The position numbers were made by a program, and so were the translations under genes. A stretch of 64,000 nucleotides of DNA, from assembly GCA_037179515.1 (NCBI GenBank), contig JAXCGZ010019180.1:22377-86376 (forward strand), in the 5' to 3' direction. Positions 53,252-64,000 of the stretch are shown here, piece by piece; the stretch's first letter is position 1; the number at the start of each line of letters is the position of its first letter. The DNA comes from Halocaridina rubra. Its lineage: Eukaryota > Arthropoda > Malacostraca > Decapoda > Atyidae. The notes below the pieces were generated by a model, which was not told where the DNA came from, searched no databases, and saw only the letters and a program-made list of their open reading frames with translations.

Positions 53252-54205
53252 CGTGTGAGGGTGCATCAACTGATACGGAAGTAGCAAACTAGGTACAGGG
53301 AAATTTCCTTGTTTTAGGGAAATTCAGGTGACTACAGGGAAACAGGGAAGAAACTTGAAAATTCACTAAAATATAGGGAAAATCCAGAAAAGAAAGAGGG
53401 AAAGTCTAGGGAAATTCTGGAGAACTAGCTATTATTATTCTAAGTCTTTATATTTTTACTCTGTGTGGTAACTGAGATGAAGAAATTGAAAAATACATTG
53501 GATGCAGAGAGAGAGAGATTTTTCACAAGTGAACTTAATGAAAACACAAACGTGAAATTCTTTAACCTCAGAATCATTAGTTGGGATGTTACATGCAAAA
53601 AGAACTTTTGAAACTTCTTATGCTGACGACATGGAAATAACTAAGGCTCATTTAAATTTCATGACTGATGACATTTGCCAAAAAGATCAACAACAAGGTA
53701 TGTAATGAGATTATGAGCAGTATTTAACTATTGAAATATGCCTTGTATATGTATCTGTAACAGGGATAATTTGAGCCAAATAGGAAAATTTTGTAAGCGA
53801 ATCTAGGGAATTTTTGACAGCTTGCCCTGGCAGCACTGGTAGCAAAACATTTGCCGATAGAGGTTCGTTCTCGCGCATCCTACTCCTCTTCTACCGCTTA
53901 ATGCAATCGGATATTATGAAGAAAATTGAATAAAAGCATTAAGAACAAACAGCAAACATATTTTTAATATAATATCGTCAGGGAAATATTGTGTGAGGGT
54001 GCATCAGTTGATACGGATGTAGCAAAACGTTTGCCGATAGAGGTTCGTTCTCCCTCATCCTACTCCTCTTCTACAGCTTAATGCGATCGGATATTATGAA
54101 GAAAATTGACAAAAAGCATTAAGAACAAACAGCAAACATATTTTTAATATAATATTGTCAGGAAAATAGCGTGTGCGGGCGCATCAGCTGATAGGGAAGT
54201 GTGAC
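53166..54205 (+). repeat. Degenerate tandem repeat from the transposase 5' region
   Basis: ATCGGATATTATGAAG...GCATTAAGAACAAACAGCAAA...TTTTTAATATAATATTGTCAGG recurs at 53168, 53907 and 54086. The last two are ~179 bp apart; the first is separated by a 550-bp insertion. Confidence 0.85.
53289..53838. mobile_element. hAT-like MITE
   Basis: 550 bp flanked by an 8-bp duplication GTAGCAAA (53281-53288 and 53839-53846). The right end read inward is CAGTGCTGCCAGGGCAA, hAT-like; the left end CTAGGTACAGGGAAA is a poorer match. No transposase. It carries many AGGGAAA blocks. Confidence 0.6.
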
Positions 54206-54399
54206 AAAACGTATGCATCCTCGTCCTCACTGCCACCATCAGTGTTGCCAGAATACGTAAATGAGAGAAATGATAAATATAAAAAATATACTTGTAAGCT
54301 GGTAAGTAATTTCAAGTATCTTAAAGATGAAGTACATTTTTATTTAAATTACAGTACTACCGTCTTGTAATTAATATATATCTTAAAATGTACCATACA

Positions 54400-54842
54400 T
54401 TTGAAAATAAAAACATCCGCTTTATCTGGCAACACTGGCCACCATGAACGTCCCATGCTAAGCCTGTTGCCAACGGCATAATAGAGTTCATTAATTTGTT
54501 TACTGTACATAAATTTAAAAATAAAGATACTACCTGCCCAACGTGTGAACAGTGTGAAAAGAGCCTAGAACATTTTCTACTATTTTTTGAAGCATATGCA
54601 CAAATAAGAACAGAATATAGTTTTAGCACAACCATATATAGAAAAGAAAATTTAAATAATTGCTAATATATTGTTATTAATTATTGTAGTGAAAAAGACG
54701 TCGAAGAAAGAAAAAAATTTATAAAAAGAATTTGTAGAAAAAGAAATGAAATAATAAAACCCGCACAAACAATTTAGCAAAGCAAAACCAAGACTTGGGA
54801 GCCGTTGCAAAAGGCATATCCACCCAACTATACTACTACTAC
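54400..54842 (+). pseudogene. Non-LTR RT 3' fragment with zinc-ribbon-like motif
   Basis: Translates to LINLFTVHKFKNKDTTCPTC, then EQCEKSLEHFLLFFEAY and, after a stop near 54664, EKDVEERKKFIKRICRKRN. The C-x2-C...H-F-L-L pattern is that of the zinc-binding tail seen after RT in several non-LTR elements. It ends in a short (TAC)n tail. The clade is not identified. Confidence 0.5.
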
Positions 54843-54965
54843 GGTAAATCTGTATATCTAGGCTAGCCTAGACACAAGCTAATTCGAGTTGAATCGTTTT
54901 TCGACGTAAGTCGTCTCTCCCGGAACCGATTAACGACGTCGGGCGAGGTATACCCTTAATCTGTA

Positions 54966-55250
54966 ACGTAGAAACGTATTCTAAGACATAAAAATAGTAA
55001 AGTACACATTACAGTATTGCTTATCTTTACTCCTGTGGTTGGCTTGCATCGTCAGCCCCCATATCCAACTTAAGGTGAACATTCACAACATATCAGCACT
55101 TGGTTTTATGTGCTTCCGTGTCTTCAACACATTATCGACTTTCATCACATTGCGAATCAAATAAATAACAGAGTCTATACTGTACACTATATTATGCAAA
55201 ATATTTACAAACCTATACAAATACCGTATACTATTCAGTGGTATTTTTTT
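54966..55250. other. Probable right part of the MITE starting at 52537
   Basis: No gene. It follows directly on the second TA of the 52660-54963 element. AT-rich, ending in a T run at 55247-55262. Confidence 0.4.
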
Positions 55251-55440
55251 TTTTTTTTTTTTGTGATTGTGACACTAGGAAGGAAGGGCAAAAAAAAAAA
55301 AATAAATAAATACCCTCTTCGAGCCTGTGCACAAAGACAGAGATAGGGAGTACTATGACTTGTCAGATGTGAAGGGATAATGACATGTGTAACGATTTTA
55401 CAAGAGTTGGCTATTAGGTGTTGATGTAGGCATAAAGAAA
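55251..55440 (+). repeat. Partial copy of the foldback-family arm
   Basis: Shares GTGATTGTGACAC, GGGCAAAAAA, AGACAGAGATAGGGAGT and TGTCAGATGTGAAGGGAT with 55690-55860 and 59745-59915. It lacks recognisable termini. Confidence 0.7.
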
Positions 55441-55565
55441 GAACCCTAACTAAAGGAAGACTTAACATCGAATATAAAAGCCTAAAACCTTTCCATTTTT
55501 GCTCCTTCATGTCTTCTTAAAATTTGTATGATACATATCTACATTTAACAAATTACGCATTACCA

Positions 55566-55570
<5 letters not shown>

Positions 55571-55644
<74 letters not shown>
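55571..55644. repeat. (AT)n array
   Basis: Nearly pure AT dinucleotides ending directly at the terminal repeat of the next element. Confidence 0.97.
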
Positions 55645-55648
<4 letters not shown>

Positions 55649-55923
55649 ATCCCTCGCTATTTCGTGGTTCACCTATCGCGAATTCAGTGCATCGCAGATT
55701 TTTTTTTTTATAAAGATTATTGTGACACCAGTACGGGCCAAAAAATTATAAAATAAACCAGCCTTTATCAGGCTGTAAAGAGAAACAGAGATGAAGAGTG
55801 TAATGACCTGTCAGATGTGAAGGGATTATATAAGATGTGTAATGAATATCCAGTTCTCTGCTGGGTTTTTATATACCTCTGCATTACTTTCATGATATCT
55901 ATTCCAATAATTCTCCTTAGATC

Positions 55924-55958
<35 letters not shown>

Positions 55959-56022
55959 GTTATTAGTTATTATTATTATTATTATTATTATTGGCAACAA
56001 TAATTTTCCTTTGATGATGATG

Positions 56023-56081
<59 letters not shown>

Positions 56082-56293
56082 GGGTTCATCATTGTTTGTA
56101 CATCTGTTGGCTTATTTACTTTAATAACTGTGTACAGTGCCCCTCCCTAGTTGGCGGGGACAATGAGTGTGGGGGGGGGTTGGGTAGAATAAAATCTTGG
56201 AGAGAGAGAGAGAGAGATCTTTAATTAACTCTTGTACATTCAACCAAAACTACATTATTTATTGTAAAAATAATGGTTTAATTACAAATTCGC

Positions 56294-56332
<39 letters not shown>

Positions 56333-56383
56333 AATTATAATAATAATATCTACAATCATCATCAAAGCAAAATTATTGTTGCC

Positions 56384-56447
<64 letters not shown>

Positions 56448-56722
56448 TCTAAGGAGAATTTTTGGAATAGACATCATGGAAGTAATGAAGAGGTATATTA
56501 AAACTCAGTAGAGAATTGGATATTCATTACACATCTTTTATAATCCTTTCACATCTGACAGGTCATTACACTCTCCATCTCTGTTTCTCTTACAGTCTGA
56601 TAAAGGCTGTTTTATTTTAGAATTTTTTGGCCAGTCCTGGTGTCATAATCATCTTTAAATTTTTTTTTTTTTTTTTTTAAGGTGTTCCCGTTTCGCGGAA
56701 ATTCACCTATCGCGGCCGGTCC

Positions 56723-56723
<1 letters not shown>
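55645..56723. mobile_element. Foldback (long inverted repeat) MITE, Tigger-type end
   Basis: Left terminus AGTAATCCCTCGCTATTTCG. The arms are inverted copies over more than 350 bp: the GACACCAG...GGGCCAAAAAATT, CTTTATCAGGCTGTAAGAGAAACAG, CTGTCAGATGTGAAGG and TCTCCTTAGAT(ATT)n blocks at 55720-55990 recur reversed at 56440-56680. The right end reads TTCACCTATCGCGG and is cut short by an AT array. No coding sequence. Confidence 0.85.
55926..56080. repeat. (ATT)n arrays in the left arm of the foldback element
   Basis: Two long ATT runs separated by GGCAACAATAATTTTCC-type sequence; mirrored as (AAT)n at 56292-56451 in the right arm. Confidence 0.95.
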
Positions 56724-56724
<1 letters not shown>

Positions 56725-56777
<53 letters not shown>

Positions 56778-56794
56778 TATATAGATAAAATATA

Positions 56795-56880
<86 letters not shown>
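56725..56880. repeat. (AT)n array
   Basis: AT repeat with a few GATAGATA and TATTTA interruptions between the foldback element and the next Tigger-like element. Confidence 0.97.
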
Positions 56881-56883
<3 letters not shown>

Positions 56884-57044
56884 TGTTACCTCCCTTATCG
56901 CGGTACTGTTAAAAAAACACCCTTTACAATATAAATAACAGCAAGCAACGTAATTTTTTATGAAAGTGATAGGAAAACTTACCGTGAATGAGGTGATGAT
57001 GACTTGACATAAATAGGTACAGTACTTTACAATAATTTTTACGT

Positions 57045-57194
57045 TTACGTAAAATAGCGGCCGACATCCACAAACTTTTTTCCTTCTTTCAACATATCTA
57101 AGAGTTTCACTTTATCTGCAATGGTTTACATTTTCCTTTGCCGCTTAGGCTCACTACAAGAAGCCTTAGAAGATGAAGGATGCTTGGGAGGCAT
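57045..57194 (-). pseudogene. Tigger transposase N-terminal fragment
   Basis: On the minus strand from 57194 it reads MPPKHPSSSKASCSEPKRQR, one stop, then [20 protein letters not shown] and VGRYFT. This matches the start of Tigger transposases (PKRKRK basic stretch then a CENP-B-type helix-turn-helix). The DDE domain is missing. Confidence 0.8.
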
Positions 57195-57224
57195 TGCAAA
57201 GGTTAAATATGCGAGTAACTAAAT

Positions 57225-57780
57225 CACAAGCAAAACATATTAATAATAATAAGCACAATGTGAATGGCGCACACGAGTGAGGCTAGACAATGGAAGATGG
57301 TGGAAGCCTTTGTCAGAAAAGCTGATAGCGGTATCGTATTTTACATGTTGCTATACTGTTAGTATTTATGTTTTTTACTACTTTTTACTCTTTTATTATT
57401 CTTAGGCTAAGAAATACGTTTTTTTTATCAATAAAATCATGAAACTACTGGAAATATGAATATATATGCCAGCTCACGTAGCTGCGACCCCAATACATTG
57501 TACGCTATCGAACACAAGCAAAACGTTTAATAAGCACAACGTGAACGGCGCACACGTGAGTTAGACTGAGAGAGTCTTTGTCCAAAACGCTGATAGCGGT
57601 ATCGTATTTTACATGTTGCAATACTGTTAGTATTTATGTTTTTTACTATTTTTTACTGTTTTATTATTCTTAGGCTAATGAATACTTTTTTTATCAATAA
57701 AATCATGAAACTACTGGAAATATAAATATATATGCTAGCTCACGTAGCTGCGACCCCAATACATTGTACGCTATCGAACA
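57225..57780. repeat. Tandem duplication, 288-bp unit
   Basis: Two units starting CACAAGCAAAAC at 57225 and at about 57513, sharing GGCGCACACG, GCTGATAGCGGTATCG and CACGTAGCTGCGACCCCAAT. The second unit is about 20 bp shorter. Confidence 0.9.
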
Positions 57781-58244
57781 CTATTTAGCATGATGCAATA
57801 CTGTGAGTTATACTGTACATACGTATATCATTCAGTTATTAGTACAATGTATATTAATTTAAAATTCATTTACTTATTTGATGATTGTACAAAATCTATT
57901 GTATTTATTCATTGTAATTTGGACCAAATATTCCTTTTGTAAAGATTATACTGTACTTTTCAAAAGAGGTGGTCAATAAACGTATCTATCTATCTATCTA
58001 AATTTATGTTTTTTGCTATTTTTTACTGTTTTATTATTCGTAGGCTGGGAAATAATTTTTTTTTATCAATTAGATAATGAAATATGTTTTTTCAATTAAA
58101 AAAAATGAAAATGCTGAGAATTTTTTTTTTTAATATTTTAATATTTTTGCATATACCCATGAAATAAAATAATAATTTATCCAAAAAAAAAACCGTGATA
58201 CAGTGAGAACGCGAACCAAGAAACGCAAATAACCGGGGGAACAC

Positions 58245-58248
<4 letters not shown>

Positions 58249-58339
<91 letters not shown>
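58249..58339. repeat. (AT)n array
   Basis: Nearly pure AT between the Tigger-like element and SINE copy 3. Confidence 0.97.
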
Positions 58340-60894
<2,555 letters not shown>

Positions 60895-60897
60895 CGA

Positions 60898-61355
60898 TTG
60901 TGCAATGTCTACTCTGCCCCAGGTGTGATTAATACACCAGCCCTTCCAATACCTACAGACAGTGGAATGATCAATATGGGGGATTTTAACGCCAGACACC
61001 CCGCCCTTGGTGACTCATCTCCCACTCCCAATCGCAGTGGCAAGCCTCTGCTCGACTACATCCTCCGCCACTGCCTCACATGCTGGGGTACTGGTGGTGC
61101 CACACACGCTCGTGGGGGTACTGTAGATCACATTCTCACAGCTGGCCTTGTGGGACCTAATGTCTCCTGCTCTTCTATCCCTTCTCTCTTTTCTGACCAT
61201 GTTGCCCTCAGCCTGAAATACTCCATACTTCAGAGTCCAGCTACTCTCCCCCATCACCGCACCCGCATCTCTATCCCTCCCAAATACTGCCCCACTTATG
61301 TTTCCTTTATCTTTCACCTCCTTACCACTTTTGATCTTTCTCCAGACAACTTATG
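60898..61355 (+). pseudogene. I-like endonuclease, 5'-truncated
   Basis: Reads CNVYSAPGVINTPALPIPTD, MINMGDFNARHPALGD, a TVDHILTAGL block and SLFSDHVALSL (catalytic D-H). The N-terminal catalytic blocks are missing upstream of 60898, where the CT array begins. The frame ends at 61354-61356. Confidence 0.85.
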
Positions 61356-61727
61356 AATTCTACACATGGGGAATTCTACACATGACTTCTACACGCATTA
61401 TGTTCTCAGACCACACGTTCCACGTCGCCCTGAGGCCCATTCCTGGACTCTGGATCAGCGTATTGCCCAGGCGGAAAGGACAGCTGTGGATGCTGGACTC
61501 TCCTTTCAAAGACCACCTGCACCAATATCAGTTGGCGAGGGATGATCTGGTTGCCCTGCAGAAGTGCGTGCACACGGAGTATTGGCAGAAATTTACGGAT
61601 AGTATTAACCATCAGACTAGTGCTGGGACTATGTGGCATCTTATAAGGAAGGCTGTCAAGAAGAAATCCACAGTCCGATTGAGTATGCTCAGGACCTCAT
61701 TACTACCTGGTCAGCGCAGTCACAAAC
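61356..61727 (+). pseudogene. I-like endonuclease-RT linker
   Basis: Translates in broken frames (RRKGQLWMLDSPFKD, TEYWQKFTDSINHQTSAGTM, WHLIRKAVKKKS), as expected between endonuclease and RT. At least one frameshift. Confidence 0.65.
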
Positions 61728-63004
61728 TTGCAACCTTCCTGGGAACGTCAAGAGGCACTCTCCACCCGCCGCAGTGTTCGTAACCTCCGCCTGATGGGTG
61801 CAGTACTACAGACGAATGAAGAGGATGATATCCTATTCACAGTGGAAGAACTACGACGTGCTCTTGCTAGGAGTGAGGCTACTGCCCCTGGGGAGGATGG
61901 TCTTACATATCAAGTTCTCTGTCCTCTTCAGAAAGTTCCTGGTAACCCCCTACTGCAGCTCTTCAATCTTTGCTTTTTCTTGGGGCATGTGCCCTCTGCC
62001 TGGACCAGAAGTACTATTATTCCTCTACCAAAACCTGGAACCGACAAATTTAGGCCTATCTCCCTCACCTCCTGTTTCAGCAAAGTGTTTGATCGCATCC
62101 TTCTTGCCCGGCTCATGCACCGTCTACAGGCTAAGCTTTCCCCCAGTCTTTATGGTTTCCTCCCACAACGGAGCACACATCACTGCCTCGCTGAACTCTA
62201 CACCCATCTTTCTCCCACCAGTGTGGTCGCCTTCCTGGACCTTAAATCTGCCTTTGATATAGCCAACAGGGAAATTATTCTTGACCAGCTGGTGGACTTT
62301 GGAGTTCGGGGGAGCATACTGAAATGGACACGAGGATACCTCTGCAACAGAACATCCTGTGTCCTTTTTAAAGGCTCGTATAGCTCCTATGAACGGTTTG
62401 AACTGGGCACTCCTCAGGGGTGTGTGCTAAGTTCTTTTCTATTCAATATTCTTATGCATCGTCTACTCTCCCTCCTTCCTGTCATCCCCGGTACTACAGT
62501 TACCTGCCATGCGGACGACATATGCATCCACACGACCTCAACTCACGACCTTCAGCACATGCTCCATGTTTTTTACGTGTCTGCTACCTCCTGTGGCCTT
62601 ATTATCTCCCCAGAAAAAAGCAGGATTTTTACTTCACGCAACTGCAGAGCACTGCCCGCATTCACCATGGATGGTAATGTCATCCCTCTGCACACAGTAC
62701 ACGTATTTAGGTGCACCAGTCCGGATCACCCAAGCTATACCTGCACATCAACGAATTCATCCCTTTGGGAAGAGCCCTCTTGACCGTCTAGAGCCCCGCT
62801 TAGCCCCTATCAAGTGGCTTGCCAACAATGCTGCAGGTGTCTCCATCCCAGTGGCGAGGACCCTCTACATACTACTACTTCGGCTCGACTATCTGTCTCC
62901 TGCCTTGTGTCAACTTCCTAGACCAGCTCTCGAGCCACTTGAAAAGTTCCAGAATCGAGTCATGAGATTTATCTTGGGATGTTCTCTCTACCCGTATTGT
63001 GAGT
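61728..63004 (+). pseudogene. I-like reverse transcriptase, frameshifted
   Basis: RT blocks: ATAPGEDGLTYQVL, TIIPLPKPGTDKFRPISLTS, LYGFLPQRSTHHCLAEL, VVAFLDLKSAFDIAN (catalytic D), ELGTPQGCVLSSFLFNILM and catalytic CHADDICIH near 62510. The first frame ends at 62783; the thumb region continues in another frame from about 62690 (YTYLGAPVRITQAI) to about 63003, where a second shift occurs. Confidence 0.92.
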
Positions 63005-64000
63005 ATGCAGTTGGAGCTCAACTTGCCCCCTCTTGTGGAGAGGATTCATGCCAATGTGTCCTATTTCATTGTTAAGTGTCTTCACTACCCCTTTCTTGCT
63101 CCGTACCTCTCTGCTGTCATGAGGATATCCCTGGATCCAGCCGCACCCATGCTCCCACTTCGAGCAGGAGGTCATAGCCTTTTCAGGGTGGTGAGTGACA
63201 TTCTCCGTGGCCTTGACATCAATCTGCCTGTGCAGGCGGCTGTCCCAGATTTACCACCCTGGCGTGTCTCCCTCCCTACTGTCACATGTACACCGACCTC
63301 GAAGGATGTCTATCCCCCCCTGCAGAGACAGTTAGCTCTGGAGACTATCGCTGATGTGTCCACGTCTGTCCCTACAGCACACCACATCTATGTTGATGGT
63401 TCTGTGCAAGCAGATGGGAGGGCGGCATGTGCTGTGTTTTCCCCCACCATGGAGCCGCCTGTGCCGGCTGATTCATGGATTGGCCGCAGACTACCCACCT
63501 CGTCGAGCTCCACCTACTGTGAACTGAATGCCATCTTGGATGCCGTGACTCTCCTTGTTCGACGACGAGTGAATGGGGTAATAATTTGTGACTCCCAATC
63601 GGCCCTACGTGCCCTATCCTCGCCAAGACCCATCAGTGACCGTGCTGTGGGAGATATACTATGTCGCGTCGCTGCCGCTCGGGATGCTTCTCTTGTTGTG
63701 TCGTTTGTATGGACGCCCTCTCACATTGGGCTGACTGGCAACGACACAGTGGATCGTCGTGCCAAGGCGGCCTGTATGCTGGATGGGCATGCTGTGGATG
63801 CCGAGCCCTCCCTCCGATGCCTACGTAACATCATCTACTCAGCTGGGTTTGCCCTGACGGTCCGGCGCAGGGACGCGGAGAGGGCCAACAGTGTGTCCAT
63901 ACAGCACCCTCAGGTTTTGCAAACTAAGTTTTCTGTCTCTACTCACAATTCCTTCAGTGCATTGAGAGACGAATGTGACAGTGGTAGTGAAGAAGAGGTA
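63005..64000 (+). CDS. I-like RT C-terminus and RNase H, open at the window end
   Basis: An open frame of 332 codons from ATG 63005 to the window edge. It first covers the RT tail (MQLELNLPPLVERIHANVSY), then RNase H: HIYVDGSVQADGRAA (D), YCELNAILDAV (E), VIICDSQSALRAL (D) and WTPSHIGLTGNDTVDRRA (H and D). All expected catalytic residues are there. It ends with SVSTHNSFSALRDECDSGSE, which is not part of RNase H. Whether it is intact downstream cannot be seen. Confidence 0.88.
   Translation, partial: MQLELNLPPLVERIHANVSYFIVKCLHYPFLAPYLSAVMRISLDPAAPMLPLRAGGHSLFRVVSDILRGLDINLPVQAAVPDLPPWRVSLPTVTCTPTSKDVYPPLQRQLALETIADVSTSVPTAHHIYVDGSVQADGRAACAVFSPTMEPPVPADSWIGRRLPTSSSSTYCELNAILDAVTLLVRRRVNGVIICDSQSALRALSSPRPISDRAVGDILCRVAAARDASLVVSFVWTPSHIGLTGNDTVDRRAKAACMLDGHAVDAEPSLRCLRNIIYSAGFALTVRRRDAERANSVSIQHPQVLQTKFSVSTHNSFSALRDECDSGSEEEV

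Larger units (their letters stand above)
52660..54963 (+). mobile_element. Tigger/pogo-like element with TA target duplication
   Basis: Left end CAGGTATAACTCTG and right end (read inward) CAGATTAAGGGTATACCTCG, each flanked by TA (52658-52659 and 54964-54965). Both ends continue with similar GTCG-rich sequence. Inside are a transposase N-terminus remnant (53096-53251), three degenerate copies of a ~178-bp repeat, a hAT-like MITE and a non-LTR fragment. Confidence 0.65.
56881..58246 (-). mobile_element. Tigger-like element with transposase remnant
   Basis: Terminal repeats CAGTGTTACCTCCC (56881) and, read inward from the right, CAGTGTTCCCCCGG (58246). AT arrays lie on both sides, so the TA target is not distinguishable. 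It holds a minus-strand transposase N-terminus (57045-57194) and a 288-bp tandem duplication. Confidence 0.75.

Noticed and set aside
56682..56912. Tyr-Ile repeat frames, also at 58246-58400 and 59405-59820
   Set aside because: They are translations of AT arrays with no coding value.

Overview
This 64 kb window is eukaryotic and almost wholly made of transposable elements. I found no credible host gene, rRNA, functional tRNA, CRISPR or bacterial feature. The mix (CR1-like and RTE-like non-LTR elements, BEL/Pao and Ty3/gypsy LTR elements, a tRNA-derived SINE, Tigger/pogo elements, long AT, GA, CT and ATT arrays) fits an arthropod, most likely a decapod crustacean. The host assignment is an inference from this mix, not a direct identification.

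Layout. 1-5440: the tail of an LTR, then a decayed Ty3/gypsy (Mag/K02A2.6-like) gag-pol with a CR1 fragment inserted in gag, a polypurine tract and a short 3' LTR. 5442-7590: a head-to-tail pair of CR1 copies. 7773-31388: a three-level nest. A deleted BEL/Pao element holds an old gypsy element (B, 10840-29434) with TSD CAGAT, and B holds a young, intact element of the same family (A, 13486-23633) with TSD TGGTT. A and B encode protease, INTEGRASE, REVERSE TRANSCRIPTASE and RNase H in that order, as in copia and the Gmr1 group rather than normal gypsy. A has one uninterrupted 1371-codon ORF. A's LTRs are about 1 kb longer than B's because they carry a segment with GT...AG ends whose exact removal gives B's LTR sequence, so it looks like an intron inside an LTR.

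31389-42962: a near full-length CR1 element (ORF1, endonuclease, RT) interrupted by a 5'-truncated CR1 copy and by an antisense RTE-like element (9-bp TSD), followed by another CR1 copy. 43790-50505: a second, more decayed CR1 family interrupted by a SINE and a sense-strand RTE-like copy (12-bp TSD). 50506-52536: unassigned sequence. 52537-60891: a cluster of TA-targeting Tigger/pogo-type elements (one with a transposase N-terminus remnant), a foldback MITE family, a hAT-like MITE, a SINE split by a MITE, and long AT arrays at element ends. 60892-64000: an I-superfamily non-LTR element (endonuclease, RT, RNase H) still open at the window edge.

The parts do not form a pathway. They record successive insertions, and several junctions keep target site duplications that give the relative order of events. 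Autonomous elements (A and possibly CR1 and RTE relatives elsewhere) probably supplied the enzymes that moved the truncated and non-coding copies.
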